Of a stretch of 64,000 bases of DNA, positions 36,901-46,481 are shown piece after piece. Origin of the DNA: Corynebacterium tuberculostearicum (lineage in GTDB: Bacteria; Actinomycetota; Actinomycetes; Mycobacteriales; Mycobacteriaceae). Numbering within the stretch: the first letter of the stretch is position 1; every line of letters begins with the position of its first letter. Location of the stretch: the NCBI RefSeq assembly GCF_016127015.1, contig NZ_CP065972.1, positions 1,736,001 through 1,800,000 on the forward strand, read 5' to 3'. The position numbers and the translations under genes are program-made. Below the pieces are notes generated by a model. It saw only the letters and a program-made list of their open reading frames with translations. It had not been told where the DNA came from and did no database searches.

Positions 36901-38902
36901 CTTGCGCATTCGATCCGTTAAGCGCAATCGAATTCACCTTGGCGTTAAAGCGATCATCGTGGGCACGCAGCGCGTTGAGAATCTGCCACACCACCTTGAA
37001 GCGCTGATTATCGTTAAGTGCTTCCGAAGGCGAAACATTCGGTGGCACCGCCACCGGCAAGATGATGTAACCGTAATCCTTGCCCGCAGATTTACGCATC
37101 ACTCGACCAACAGACTGGACCACGTCTACCATAGAGTTGCGTGGATTAAAGAATACGACCGCATCCAACGCCGGCACATCCACGCCCTCGGACAGGCAAC
37201 GGGCATTGGTAAGCATGCGGCTTTCGTTTTCATCCGCCGGGGATTCGATCCAGGAAAGCTTGGTGCCACGCTCCATGGCGTTCATACCGCCATCAACGTG
37301 CTGTGCAGCAACGCGCAGATCAACGTTGGTCAAGGAGACATCGTTCAGCACTGCCTTATCCTTGAGCAGCTCTTGGTGGGTGGCAATGAGCGAAGGATAA
37401 GTATCAGCGATGAGCTGTGAGGACTTAATGTCCTTGGCAAAGGCCACAGCGCGTTGCATAGGCTGGGCGTTTTCCTCAAAGCCGCCTTTCTTGCCCTGCA
37501 GTTCACCAGAGCGCTTGGCCAAACCATTCCAAGCACCGATCATCGCCGAAGCCGTGGTGAGGTTTATCTGGTTGTCGTCGCTGCGAGCCATCGCTTCCGC
37601 GGCCACCGACTCATCAACCGTCATGACAAGAACCTTGTAATCAGTCAATAAGCCCTTATCCACTGCTTCCCCAAAGCCAAGGCGATAGAACTCAGGACCG
37701 TAAATGCCCTCATCATCCATGGAGGTCAGCTCGGCGGAGTGCTCGGCGGCCTTGCCTTTTACCGCGTCATCATAAAGCCTTGGCGTGGCGGTCATATAAA
37801 GACGCTTTGCCGCCCTGATATAGCCAGCATCGTGGATGCGTACAAAGTTGCTGGCATCTTCACCAGCCAAGGTAATGCCGGTGGTGCGGTGGGCCTCATC
37901 GCAGATGACCAAATCAAAATCATCTAGACCCTGCTGCTGGGCCTCGTGGACCGCCGGCAGGGACTGGTACGTAGAAAAGACGATATTGAGGCCCTTAGCG
38001 CGCTTGCCAGAAGCAAAGCGCTGCGTAATCTCCTCACCGTCCGTAGATACAGGAACCTCGAGGTCATAGACTGCAATATCTTCCGCCTTCTTTGAGACCT
38101 TGGAGTCCGAGCACACCGCGAAGGCACGCATGTCTAGGCGGCCTTGAGCGGTCCACTCCTTTAGTGTCTGCGACAACAAGGAGATGGAAGGAACGAGGAA
38201 CAGAATGCGGGCTTTGCCACCGTTCTCTTCGGCGACGCGCTCCGCCAGACGCAGCGCGGTGAAGGTCTTGCCGGTACCGCAGGCCATGATGAGCTTGCCG
38301 CGGTCATGGGTCTTAAATCCTTCAATGGCTTTATCAATGGCCGTTTGCTGGTGCGGGCGTGGTTCGAAAGTTTCGCGCTGTGAAAGGTTGATTTGAATAT
38401 TTTTGTCCCGAACCTCAGAGCCCGGGAACGCCACATCCCAATTGATCGGGGACTCCGCAATGGTAGAAATTCCGATGCGGCTGGTGGGAATCAGCTGGTT
38501 GGCCAACGCCGCTTCCGCATGTGAAGACCAATGATCCGTGGTGGAGATAATCATGCGGCTGCCAAAGTATTCGCTGCCGTTTTCGGTCTCGAAGGAATGC
38601 CCTGAGACCTCAAAAAAGGAATCGAGATGAGATTTCTGGATACGCGCGTTGGAAGCGTAGAACTTGCACTGGATGGCCATCCACGTGCCGTCATCTACGC
38701 GGTGGGCGACCAGGTCGATGCCAGTATCAGCGGTGCCACCGTTGTAGCGCCAATCAGTCCACCGGTAGACCTCATCGAACTGTGTTTTCAGCGTGGGATC
38801 GGTCTTGAAATAGTTGACCATTAGCTTTTCAAAAGCTATGCCATACTTCGCCTTTGGTTGGTTTTCGCGCAGTTGATCCAGTACTTCAGAGAACTTTGAC
38901 AT
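33941..38902 (-). CDS. type ISP restriction-modification enzyme (LlaGI-like)
   Basis: A single 1653-residue chain with all functions. An Mrr-type PD-(D/E)XK nuclease comes first (D63 in GIDLVAH, then Q78-x-K80). An SF2 helicase follows: Walker A MACGTGKT (206-213), DEAH (335-338), MTATPR, and motif VI QSVGRVMRKS. Next is a gamma-type N6-adenine methylase with ILDPFAGTSTF near 920-930 and the catalytic NPPY near 1037-1042. The C-terminal target-recognition part is lower in GC. This order is that of LlaGI and LlaBIII, which methylate one strand and cut after translocating enzymes collide. I chose ATG 38902, starting MSKFSEVLDQL, with CACAAT 6 nt upstream; the longer frame has no support. Confidence 0.9.
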   Translation of the reverse strand: MSKFSEVLDQLRENQPKAKYGIAFEKLMVNYFKTDPTLKTQFDEVYRWTDWRYNGGTADTGIDLVAHRVDDGTWMAIQCKFYASNARIQKSHLDSFFEVSGHSFETENGSEYFGSRMIISTTDHWSSHAEAALANQLIPTSRIGISTIAESPINWDVAFPGSEVRDKNIQINLSQRETFEPRPHQQTAIDKAIEGFKTHDRGKLIMACGTGKTFTALRLAERVAEENGGKARILFLVPSISLLSQTLKEWTAQGRLDMRAFAVCSDSKVSKKAEDIAVYDLEVPVSTDGEEITQRFASGKRAKGLNIVFSTYQSLPAVHEAQQQGLDDFDLVICDEAHRTTGITLAGEDASNFVRIHDAGYIRAAKRLYMTATPRLYDDAVKGKAAEHSAELTSMDDEGIYGPEFYRLGFGEAVDKGLLTDYKVLVMTVDESVAAEAMARSDDNQINLTTASAMIGAWNGLAKRSGELQGKKGGFEENAQPMQRAVAFAKDIKSSQLIADTYPSLIATHQELLKDKAVLNDVSLTNVDLRVAAQHVDGGMNAMERGTKLSWIESPADENESRMLTNARCLSEGVDVPALDAVVFFNPRNSMVDVVQSVGRVMRKSAGKDYGYIILPVAVPPNVSPSEALNDNQRFKVVWQILNALRAHDDRFNAKVNSIALNGSNAQDELPIDVNHVSGDKEKSDKEKLDGADSTKSPEAFDDATAMTQQIALFSLEQWQEAIYTKLVDKVGTRTYWEDWADDVATIAENQITRIKSLLEGADGTLRQEFDDFVEGLRNNLNDGISDDDAISMLSQHLITAPVFNALFENHDFITHNPVAQVMEKMVKALAKANLDTETESLEKFYESVRVRASEVTSASGKQQVIKELYERFFRKAFKKQAEALGIVYTPVEIVDFILRAADDVSKKHFGRGLSDEGVSILDPFAGTSTFMVRLLQSGLIKPEDLARKYANELFATEIMLLAYYVSAVNIETTYNALREEAAQRNGEPAPDYVPFTNIALADTFQIHEDGDIPDLNVFRENNETIERQKKAPINVVIGNPPYSVGQKSANDLNANQKYPSLDARISETYAARSTATNKNSLYDSYLRAFRWATDRIGDQGVVVFVTNNGWIDGNTGAGIRLSMAEDFTDLYIFNLRGNSRGAGNVAKREGGNVFDIRVGISIAIGVKSTNKKSFELHYAASPDYASKAQKIEDVVNATISNLNWQSIVPNKEGDWLNQRSGEFATWPVLGERNGSSTKIFESFTRGLETGRDTWVYSFSSSKLEANIKTHSRTYNNALEQIQDSELVDEFLAENLDFVDPTRIKWSSSLTSRLKQRKFLEGFAQFKIRTSSYRPFTRTFAYFDDALNHRVSQLPAMFPTPAHKTIGIIGTAAADRAKFAVLSSDQLIDLNFWGVPGQFFPRFTWSAAEADDGGLFGEGDIVKQGESSIYGKVGEVVDGYVRVDNITDEIKGLYRDALGSDITGDDIFHFVYGKLHDSGYRTKYAADLKKMLPHIETPSSRARFDKFAAAGKELMDLHVNYDSVEPWPLDIQVKGDESDRETWRVKKMKWARRKDPETGKNVNDVTKLIYNKQVTIGGIPAEADEYILGSRSAVAWLIDRYQVKKDEDSRIVNDPNDWADEVGNPRYIVDLIGKVTRVAMETVRIVDGLEIEE

Positions 38903-39049
38903 ACCAGTATTGTGCCTGATGCTACCCGTCGCTTTGTCCCAAACACCCTTTTCACCTTCCAAGCAACCTAATTGTTTTCTGCTGGAACGCACTGCGCTCC
39001 TTAGACTGCTTAGACGCACTTTCCTCAATTCTTCGAGTATCCTGGCACG

Positions 39050-39850
39050 ATGAACTATCAACCATTTTCACGCGAATCAATTACCGCAATCGCCAGAGCC
39101 ATAGGAGATGCTCAACATGGCCTAACTGGCTCAGAGATCGGAGACCTATTAGCAGAACTTGACCTTTATGATCCCGGGCCTATAACCAAATGGAGACGAA
39201 TAGACGAAGCATTCTCGGACTGGCAGAAGCGCTATGGGACAAGCGACCGGGTAATTACCTTTCTCACTCGCGCTATGCATCTGGCACGCTACACTGATAA
39301 CCAGGAGCTGTTTGAAAAGCGTCGAAGCCTTTTGAATCCACCGCTCTCAATTGAGGGAATGAGGATTAACGAGAACGGTAGGGTGGCTCGGGCGAAACAA
39401 GCAGAATCGCTTACTGAGATTCAGAAGCTTACAAATTCTGTCAAAGCAGAGCTAAAACGACGTAAAACTCACGAACAAGTTCTTATCTACTGTGAGGAAG
39501 AGGTCCTACGCCATGGATATTTCCATGCCATCCTTGAAGCATCTAAATCAGTTTTCGACCGACTGAGAGAAGCCACGAGCACTGATCTTGACGGCGCAGC
39601 TCTCGTAGATAATGCTCTCTCGGTGAAACATGGTGTACTAGCCATCAATTCTTTGGCTACTAGCACCGAACGGAACGAACAAACAGGCCTTTGCAATCTC
39701 GTGAAGTCTATTTCAGGAATGTATCGAAATCCTGTCGCGCATGATCCGCGGCTAAAGCGGGACGTGGCAGAGGAGGAACTTCTTGAAGCCCTAACACTCA
39801 TCTCGTATGTCCATCGCAGACTAGATGACGCTCACACAAGAAGTTCCTGA
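39050..39850 (+). CDS. Abi-like protein with C-terminal HEPN motif (TIGR02391 type)
   Basis: 266 residues. The N-terminal part (about 1-90) resembles the domains that precede HEPN in AbiJ-type proteins. The C-terminal part matches the TIGR02391 (Ymh) family and contains YRNPVAHDPR with R226, N227 and H231, an RN-x3-H signature of HEPN ribonucleases. I infer an RNA-cleaving abortive-infection or toxin role. It is divergent from the restriction operon with 147 bp between them. TATCCT ends 6 nt before ATG 39050. The family assignment is from memory of the pattern. Confidence 0.7.
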   Translation: MNYQPFSRESITAIARAIGDAQHGLTGSEIGDLLAELDLYDPGPITKWRRIDEAFSDWQKRYGTSDRVITFLTRAMHLARYTDNQELFEKRRSLLNPPLSIEGMRINENGRVARAKQAESLTEIQKLTNSVKAELKRRKTHEQVLIYCEEEVLRHGYFHAILEASKSVFDRLREATSTDLDGAALVDNALSVKHGVLAINSLATSTERNEQTGLCNLVKSISGMYRNPVAHDPRLKRDVAEEELLEALTLISYVHRRLDDAHTRSS

Positions 39851-39980
39851 GCATTCTCCATCTATTGCGTGTTTCAAACTCGACACATTTCATAGCTAAT
39901 CTCAGAACGCAGACCTTAAGGGCACAGGTTCCTGAACCTCAACCCAATCTCCCACCCGGTAAGTTAATTTCAGAGAAAGG

Positions 39981-40008
39981 AAGGCCCAACCAATAGTGGT
40001 TGGGCCTT
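39981..40008. terminator. purL terminator
   Basis: Perfect 12-bp stem AAGGCCCAACCA / TGGTTGGGCCTT (39981-39992, 39997-40008); on the minus strand it is followed by CCTTTCTC. It marks the right end of the defence island. Confidence 0.8.
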
Positions 40009-40050
40009 CCTCCCTTTGAGTAGCTCATGCAGCGCAGCCGCTGCTTAGTA

Positions 40051-42360
40051 TTATTCCACTACAGAGTTAGCGCCCACGGCGTGGTCGAAGAGGTCCGGCA
40101 GGGTGGCGGACCAGGCGGCGACCAGCTGGGAGATGGCGACGGACTCGCCGCCGAGGGTGAGAGCGCCGGTTTCGGTGGTCTCGCCAACGATGGCGGCTGG
40201 GATGCCCAGCTCACCGGCGCGGGCGAGTACCTGATCGGCGCGGTCGGCGGTGGTGGCCACGAGCACGCGGGAGGCGGACTCGGAGAAGGCGGCGACGAAC
40301 TCGTCTTCATGGACCGCGGTGAGGTCCAGGTTGAGGCCGAGGCCGGCACCGTCGGCAGTCGCACCGGCGCGCTTTGCCATCTCAAAGGCGGTGACGGCAA
40401 GGCCACCCTCGGAGATATCGTGTGCGGCGGTAAGCAGCTCATTGCCGTGGAAGAACTCGGCCAGGCGCTTCTCGTTGGCCATGTCTACCTGCGGCGGCAG
40501 ACCATTAAGGGAGGAAGCCTCGGAGGTATCGGCGCTCACCTGCTGCCAGATGGAGCCGCCGAACTCGTCCTTGGTTTCGCCGAGGGCGATGAGCACTTCC
40601 TTCTCGCCCACGGTGCCGAGCTCGTTGCCGATGGCCTTGTGCACGTCATCAATAACGCCCAGCACACCCACCACCGGGGTAGGCAGAATGGGCTCCTCGC
40701 CGGTCTGGTTGTAGAAGGAGACATTGCCGCCGGAAACGGGGATGGAAAGCTCCACGGCGGCGTCGGCAAGCCCATGCACCGACTCGCGGAACTGCCACAT
40801 AACGTCGGGGTTCTCCGGGGAGCCGTAGTTCAGGCAGTTGGTAATCGCGACGGGCTTGGCGCCGGTGACGGCGACGTTGCGGTAGGCCTCCGCCAGCGCA
40901 AGTCGGGCGCCCATGTTCGGATCCAGCTTGGTGTAGCGGCCGGATGCATCGGCGGACACGGCCACGCCACGGCCGGTCTCCTCATCGATGCGCAGCACAC
41001 CGGCGTCCGCATGGTGGGACTGGACGGTATTGCCGCGCACGTAGCGGTCATACTGGTTCATGATGAAATCGCGCGAGCACAGCGCCGGGGAGGACACGAG
41101 CTTCTGCAGGGACTCAACCAGGCCGCGCTTGTCGGTGCCCTGGTACTTCTGCAGCTCATCCTGCCACTCCGGGCGGGCATACGGGCGGTCATACTCCGGA
41201 GCCTCATCCGCAATGGTGCCGGCCGGGGCATCCACGACGACCTCGCCCTGGTGGCGGATGACCAGGTGGTTGCCCTCGGTGACCTCGCCAATCTCAGCAC
41301 AGGTGACGTCCCAGTGCTCGCAGATTTCGCGGAACTTCGCCACGTTCTCCGGAGCCACAACGGCGCACATGCGCTCCTGGGACTCGGAGGCGAGGATCTC
41401 GGCCGCGGTCATATTCTGCGCGCGCAGCGGCACGTTATCGAGGTTGACCTCCATGCCGCCATCGCCGGAAGCAGCCAGCTCCGAGGTGGCGCAGGCCAGA
41501 CCCGCGCCGCCCAAGTCCTGAATGCCTACGACCACGCCGGCGTGGTAGAGGTCCAGGCAGCACTCGATGAGGACCTTCTCTGCGAAGGGGTCGCCCACCT
41601 GCACGGCCGGCAACTTGCGCTCGGCGCCGTCCTCGAAGGTATCGGAGGCCAGCACGGACACGCCGCCGATGCCATCCAAGCCGGTGCGGGAGCCAAAGAG
41701 CATGACCTTATTGCCCTTGCCAGATGCAAAGGCCAGCTTCAGGTCATCGACCTTGAGGGTGCCCACGCACAGCGCATTGACCAGAGGGTTACCGGCATAG
41801 GTCTCATCAAAGACGGTCTCGCCACCAATATTGGGCAGGCCCAGGGAGTTGCCGTAGCCACCCACGCCGGAGACCACGCCGGGAAGGACGCGCTTGGTAT
41901 CGGGGGCGTCGGCAGGCCCAAAGCGCAGCTGGTCCATCACGGCAATCGGGCGAGCGCCCATGGCCATAATGTCGCGAACGATGCCGCCCACGCCGGTGGC
42001 CGCACCCTGGTAAGGCTCCACGTAGGAGGGGTGGTTGTGGGACTCCACGCGGAAGGTCACCGCATTGCCGTCTCCGATATCCACCACGCCGGCGTTCTCA
42101 CCAATGCCGGCGAGGATCTTCTCCCCCATCTCCTCGGTCATGGTCTCACCAAAGTAACGCAGGTGCGTCTTGGAAGACTTATAGGAGCAGTGCTCGGACC
42201 ACATAACGGAGTACATGGTCAGCTCCGCATCGGTGGGGCGACGGCCCAGGATATCGTGGATGCGCTGGTACTCGTCGTCCTTCAGGCCGAGTTCCGCGTA
42301 GGGCTGCTGCTCGTCCGGAGTGGACTGCGCCTTTTCTACGGTGTCATTATGAACGGTCAT
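40051..42360 (-). CDS. purL: phosphoribosylformylglycinamidine synthase, large subunit PurL
   Basis: Fourth step of purine synthesis, making FGAM from FGAR with ammonia supplied by PurQ. At 769 residues it is the small-type PurL that works with separate PurQ and PurS. Motifs include [12 protein letters not shown] with the catalytic His, the RVESHNHPS loop, and two repeated ATP-binding halves. GGAGG lies 8 nt before ATG 42360, and the gene is 13 nt after purQ. Confidence 0.97.
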   Translation of the reverse strand: MTVHNDTVEKAQSTPDEQQPYAELGLKDDEYQRIHDILGRRPTDAELTMYSVMWSEHCSYKSSKTHLRYFGETMTEEMGEKILAGIGENAGVVDIGDGNAVTFRVESHNHPSYVEPYQGAATGVGGIVRDIMAMGARPIAVMDQLRFGPADAPDTKRVLPGVVSGVGGYGNSLGLPNIGGETVFDETYAGNPLVNALCVGTLKVDDLKLAFASGKGNKVMLFGSRTGLDGIGGVSVLASDTFEDGAERKLPAVQVGDPFAEKVLIECCLDLYHAGVVVGIQDLGGAGLACATSELAASGDGGMEVNLDNVPLRAQNMTAAEILASESQERMCAVVAPENVAKFREICEHWDVTCAEIGEVTEGNHLVIRHQGEVVVDAPAGTIADEAPEYDRPYARPEWQDELQKYQGTDKRGLVESLQKLVSSPALCSRDFIMNQYDRYVRGNTVQSHHADAGVLRIDEETGRGVAVSADASGRYTKLDPNMGARLALAEAYRNVAVTGAKPVAITNCLNYGSPENPDVMWQFRESVHGLADAAVELSIPVSGGNVSFYNQTGEEPILPTPVVGVLGVIDDVHKAIGNELGTVGEKEVLIALGETKDEFGGSIWQQVSADTSEASSLNGLPPQVDMANEKRLAEFFHGNELLTAAHDISEGGLAVTAFEMAKRAGATADGAGLGLNLDLTAVHEDEFVAAFSESASRVLVATTADRADQVLARAGELGIPAAIVGETTETGALTLGGESVAISQLVAAWSATLPDLFDHAVGANSVVE

Positions 42361-42373
42361 AAAAGTGGCCTCC

Positions 42374-43057
42374 TTAAACCGCCGGCGCCTGGGCGACGGC
42401 CTTGATGGCGGATACGAAAAATCCCAGTCCGTCGGTGGATGGGCCGGTTAGCGTGTCAATGGCGTGCTCGGGGTGCGGCATAAGGCCGACGATGCGGCCG
42501 GACTCATCGCTCACGCCGGCAATGCCGTTGACGGAACCGTTGTAATTATCGGTATAGCGGAAGACCACGCGGCCCTCGCCCTCGATGCGGGCGATATCAT
42601 CATCACCAGCCTGGAAGCGGCCTTCGCCGTGCTTGGCCGGCACCAGGATCTTCTGGCCCTGCTCAAACTCGCTGGTCCATGCGGTCGTGGAATTGGCCAC
42701 CTCGAGGTAGGTATCGGTGCAGTGGAAGTGCAGTCCCTTATTGCGGGTCAGCGCGCCTGGCAGCAGGCCCGCCTCGGTAAGGATCTGGAAGCCATTGCAG
42801 ATGCCGAGCACCGGCATGCCCTGCTTCGCACGATCGATAACGGACTGCATCACCGGCGCGAGCGCGGAAATCGCACCCGAGCGCAGGTAGTCACCATAAG
42901 AAAAACCGCCCGGCACTACTACCGCATCCACGCCGTGCAGATCGGTATCTGCGTGCCAGAGGCTTTTTACCTCTGCGCCGGCGGTGCGGGCAGCGCGAGC
43001 GGCATCCACATCATCCAGGGTTCCGGGGAAAGTGATTACTCCGATTGTGGCGGTCAC
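42374..43057 (-). CDS. purQ: phosphoribosylformylglycinamidine synthase, glutaminase PurQ
   Basis: 227-residue class I glutamine amidotransferase subunit. The nucleophile elbow is [10 protein letters not shown], with Cys near residue 87, and the C-terminal His/Glu pair is in [12 protein letters not shown] 43057 begins directly at the purS stop (TAA then GTG), so the two are translationally coupled. Confidence 0.97.
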   Translation of the reverse strand: MTATIGVITFPGTLDDVDAARAARTAGAEVKSLWHADTDLHGVDAVVVPGGFSYGDYLRSGAISALAPVMQSVIDRAKQGMPVLGICNGFQILTEAGLLPGALTRNKGLHFHCTDTYLEVANSTTAWTSEFEQGQKILVPAKHGEGRFQAGDDDIARIEGEGRVVFRYTDNYNGSVNGIAGVSDESGRIVGLMPHPEHAIDTLTGPSTDGLGFFVSAIKAVAQAPAV

Positions 43058-43300
43058 TTACTTGACCTCCAGCCCAACAACCTCGTAGTCCTCGATGACG
43101 GTATTGGCCAGCAGCGTGGCGGCCACCTTATCTAGGTCCTCTGCGGTGACTGAGTCATCGACCTCGAGCTCGAAGCGCTTTCCCTGGCGCACATCGCTGA
43201 CACCGGATACCCCGATGCGACCGAGCGCGCGGACGACGGCTTGGCCCTGCGGATCCAGAATCTCCGCCTTGGGCATGACATTGACAACTACACGAGCCAT
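43058..43300 (-). CDS. purS: phosphoribosylformylglycinamidine synthase, small subunit PurS
   Basis: 80-residue subunit that bridges PurL and PurQ for ammonia channelling. The family pattern VNVMPKAEILDPQGQAV...ALGRIGVSGVSDVRQGK covers its first half. First gene of purS-purQ-purL. AAGG lies upstream of ATG 43300. Confidence 0.96.
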   Translation of the reverse strand: MARVVVNVMPKAEILDPQGQAVVRALGRIGVSGVSDVRQGKRFELEVDDSVTAEDLDKVAATLLANTVIEDYEVVGLEVK

Positions 43301-43532
43301 GAAATATTTGCCTTACTGTATGGGGCTTTGGTCTGCGCGGCTTAGTTTAGTTGGCACCCCCGCCTTTTACCTAGACTCACCCCCGCAGTGTGGGTTTCAC
43401 CCCGGTTGAGCAAACTCTACGTGAACCCCAAACGACGCTCTGGCAAACTTCGGCGTGCCCTCCAGCCTGGCCCAGCGCGGCGCTCTACTAATAGACGACG
43501 CACACTGTCACTCTCCTTTTAAGGTTGAATTT

Positions 43533-46295
43533 ATGTCTTCTCGCCGCCTCGGCGCGCTGGCACTTGCCACCGCCTTGTCTTCTGCCGCCCTTGCCGTTCC
43601 TACTGCCACGGCCGCAACCGATGGCTCCGCTGCCGTCATCTCCGAGGTCTACGGGGGAGGCGGCAATAAGGGCGCTGCCTTCACCCATGACTTCATCGAG
43701 CTCTATAACCCCACCGATGCTCCAATTGACCTGACCGGATACACCGTGGAGTACTTCTCCGCCTCCGGCAATACCGGCGGCAAGGTGGAGCTTTCCGGCA
43801 CCATCGCCCCGCACGGCTACTTCCTGGTGCAGGGCGCGGCCGGCAATGGCGCGGGCGAGGCCCTGCCTGCCCCAGATGCCGAGGGCAGTCTCAACATGTC
43901 CGGCTCCAAGGGCTCCGTGCAGCTTGCCGACGCCACCGGTACCCCCATCGATGCCATCGGCTACGGCGCCGCTTCCCTCAAGGAAGGCACCGCCGCCGCG
44001 GGCCTGTCCAATGCCACGTCCGCCTCCCGCGACGCCGAGAGCACCGATACCGATGACAACGCCGCCGACTTCACCACCGGCACCCCTACCCCGACCAATT
44101 CCGGTAACGAGGCCCCCGCCCCGCAGCCGGAGAATCCGGCCGAGCCCGAGCAGCCGGCTCCCGAGGGGGTCACCGCCATCGCCGATATCCAAGGCACCGG
44201 CGCCGAATCCCCATTCAAGGACCAGACCGTGGCCACCGAGGGCGTCGTCACCGGCGTGTGGTCCGAAGGTGGACTCAATGGCTTCACCATTCAGACCGGT
44301 GGTACTGGCAACGAGGCCACCGATGCCTCCCAGGCCATCTTCGTCTACATGGGTAACAAACCAGCCGATCAGTACCCTGCCCTTGAGGATTCCGTCGAGG
44401 TAACCGGCAAGGTCTCCGAATTCTATGGCTCCACCCAGCTCACCGCCTCCGCGGTCACGCAGCTCGATACCCCGCTGGAGAAGGTCACCCCACTCAAGGT
44501 GGATCAGCTTCCCGATGGCACCGAGGCCCGCGAGCCCTTCGAGCACATGCTCATCCAGCCAGGCGAGCACACCGTGACCAATAACTACTCGCTCAACCAG
44601 TACGGCGAGGTCGGACTCGCCCCCGGCAAGGAAGCCCTGCGCCAGCCTTCCGATATCTTCTCCCCCTCCACGGATCCCAACTCCGATATTCAGAAGCTAA
44701 CCAAGGACAACGCCGATAAGCTGGTCACCCTGGACGATGGCCGCACCCGCGACTATCTCAAGACCGACCAGAATACCCCGCTGCCGTACATCGCCCAGGA
44801 TGATGCCCAGACGATCAAGTCCCTGCGCACCACCGATACCGTGACTTTCCAGCACCCAGTCATCGTGGGCTTCTCTCATGAGCAGTGGCGCTTCCAACCC
44901 ACCACCCCAGTCACCGGCAACACCAAGGGCGCAGACCTGCCTATCTCTTGGGAGGATTCCCGCGCGGCCGAGCTCCACGCCATCGATGACGTCAAAGGCG
45001 AGTACACCATCGGCGCCTTCAACGTGCTGAACTACTTCACCTCCCTGGGTGAGGAGTTCGGCGGCAGCGCCTATACCGACCGCGAGGGCAATAAGGTCAC
45101 CGTCAACCGCGGCAAGACCCGCGGCGCCTATACCCAATCCGCGCTGGAGGACCAGGAGCGCAAGATCGTCGCCGCCATCAACGGCCTCGATGCCGACGTC
45201 ATCGGCCTTTCCGAAATCGAAGATGGCTACGCCGTCACCGGTGACTTTACCCAGCGCGATAAGGCCCTCAAGCACCTGACGGAAAAGCTCAACGAGGCCG
45301 CCGGCTCCGATAAGTGGGGCTTTGTCCCCTCCCCTTCCCAGGACGCCGTACCGAGCTCCCCGGATGTCATCCGTACCGCATTCATCTATCACAAGGATGT
45401 GGTCAAGCCCGTCGGCGAATCCCGCATCTTCCAGGATGATCGCTTCACCGGCACCGCCCGCGAACCGCTCGCCCAAGAATTCCAACCGCTAAAGGAGGGC
45501 GAGGAATCCTTCGTTGCCGTAGCCAACCACTTCAAGTCCAAGGGCTCGGTAGCCAAGGGCGATGCCGATTCCGGCGACGGCCAGGGCAATAACCCGAACG
45601 TGCGCAACGCGCAGGCTCAGGCCGTCCTCGATGCGCTGCACAAGCAGGAGGACTGGAAGGACAAGCCGCTATTCGCCCTGGGCGATTTCAATACCTACAC
45701 CCACGAGACCGCGCTCGATGTCTTCCGCAACGATGGCTTCACCGTCCCCGCCGAAAAGTACGAGGCCGACCCCTCTTACCAGTTCTCCGGCCTGCTTGGC
45801 ACCCTCGACCACGTGCTGGCCAATAAGGTTGCCACCGGCACGCTTGACGACGCCCAAGTGTGGAACATCAACGCCGACGAACCCGTCGCCTTCGAATACT
45901 CCCGCCGCAACTACAACATCGTGGACTTCTACGATGATTCCCCGTTCCGCGCCTCCGACCACGACCCGGTCAAGGTCGGCTTCACCCTCGGCGCGGACGA
46001 CTCCGCCGGCCAGCCGGATGATCCTGCGGACAAGCCTTCCGAGGAGCCAGGCAAGCCGGAGGACAAGCCCTCCGAGAACCCTTCTGAAAAGCCGGATAAG
46101 CCTGCCTCCGGCTCTAGCTCCAGCACCAGCTCCGTCGGCGCAGGCATCGCCGCCGCCATCGCGGCCATCGTCGGCCTTGTCGCCATCCCTGGTTTCCTCG
46201 CCGTGACCGGCAACCTCCACAAGGCCATCCCGGCCCCCATCTGGGTCATGCTGCCAAAGGAAGTGAAGAACTTCATCACTAGCCTGCAGCGTTAA
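43533..46295 (+). CDS. nucH: secreted, membrane-anchored nuclease (ExeM/NucH type)
   Basis: 920-residue surface nuclease. In order: signal peptide (1-28, cut near ATAATDG); lamin-tail domain (about 32-150, HDFIELYNPTDAPIDL); Pro/Glu linker; OB-fold domain (about 195-310); an endonuclease/exonuclease/phosphatase domain (about 480-810) with IGAFNVLNYF, IGLSEIEDG, VANHFKSKG, ALGDFNTY and the SDHDPVKV end; then a Pro/Glu/Lys-rich wall-spanning stretch and a C-terminal membrane helix. It would degrade external DNA. In C. glutamicum nucH belongs to the phosphate-starvation set. ATG 43533 has AAGG 9 nt upstream. A weak PHO-box-like sequence lies near 43391-43412. Confidence 0.88.
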   Translation: MSSRRLGALALATALSSAALAVPTATAATDGSAAVISEVYGGGGNKGAAFTHDFIELYNPTDAPIDLTGYTVEYFSASGNTGGKVELSGTIAPHGYFLVQGAAGNGAGEALPAPDAEGSLNMSGSKGSVQLADATGTPIDAIGYGAASLKEGTAAAGLSNATSASRDAESTDTDDNAADFTTGTPTPTNSGNEAPAPQPENPAEPEQPAPEGVTAIADIQGTGAESPFKDQTVATEGVVTGVWSEGGLNGFTIQTGGTGNEATDASQAIFVYMGNKPADQYPALEDSVEVTGKVSEFYGSTQLTASAVTQLDTPLEKVTPLKVDQLPDGTEAREPFEHMLIQPGEHTVTNNYSLNQYGEVGLAPGKEALRQPSDIFSPSTDPNSDIQKLTKDNADKLVTLDDGRTRDYLKTDQNTPLPYIAQDDAQTIKSLRTTDTVTFQHPVIVGFSHEQWRFQPTTPVTGNTKGADLPISWEDSRAAELHAIDDVKGEYTIGAFNVLNYFTSLGEEFGGSAYTDREGNKVTVNRGKTRGAYTQSALEDQERKIVAAINGLDADVIGLSEIEDGYAVTGDFTQRDKALKHLTEKLNEAAGSDKWGFVPSPSQDAVPSSPDVIRTAFIYHKDVVKPVGESRIFQDDRFTGTAREPLAQEFQPLKEGEESFVAVANHFKSKGSVAKGDADSGDGQGNNPNVRNAQAQAVLDALHKQEDWKDKPLFALGDFNTYTHETALDVFRNDGFTVPAEKYEADPSYQFSGLLGTLDHVLANKVATGTLDDAQVWNINADEPVAFEYSRRNYNIVDFYDDSPFRASDHDPVKVGFTLGADDSAGQPDDPADKPSEEPGKPEDKPSENPSEKPDKPASGSSSSTSSVGAGIAAAIAAIVGLVAIPGFLAVTGNLHKAIPAPIWVMLPKEVKNFITSLQR

Positions 46296-46312
46296 TCCCC
46301 CATTAGCCCTAG

Positions 46313-46356
46313 CCCCGCACGCTTCGGAGGAAAACTCCCTAGCGGCGGGGCCTTTG
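46313..46356 (+). terminator. nucH terminator
   Basis: GCCCCGC / GCGGGGC arms (46313-46319, 46345-46351) with an inner GGAG/CTCC hairpin, followed by CTTTGG. Confidence 0.6.
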
Positions 46357-46369
46357 GTCATTTCACGAG

Positions 46370-46427
46370 TTTCGTCCATATAAACCACCACAACCGTCGA
46401 CGGAAATGGGCGTTTATATGGACGAAA
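46370..46427. repeat. palindromic element with 16-bp perfect arms
   Basis: TTTCGTCCATATAAAC (46370-46385) is the exact inverse of 46412-46427, with a 26-nt loop. It lies between the convergent ends of nucH and the DUF2334 gene, beyond the nucH terminator. The outer arm is 12/16 identical to that of the palindrome at 51823-51882. Confidence 0.8.
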
Positions 46428-46481
46428 ATCGCGAAGCTGTGCTTATTGCTCCGCGGAGCCTCTGGCGAGGGAATGCGCGGA

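Noticed and set aside
40027..42405. 792-codon frame opposite purL
   Set aside because: Mirror of purL codon structure; His/Gly/Ala-rich with no domains.
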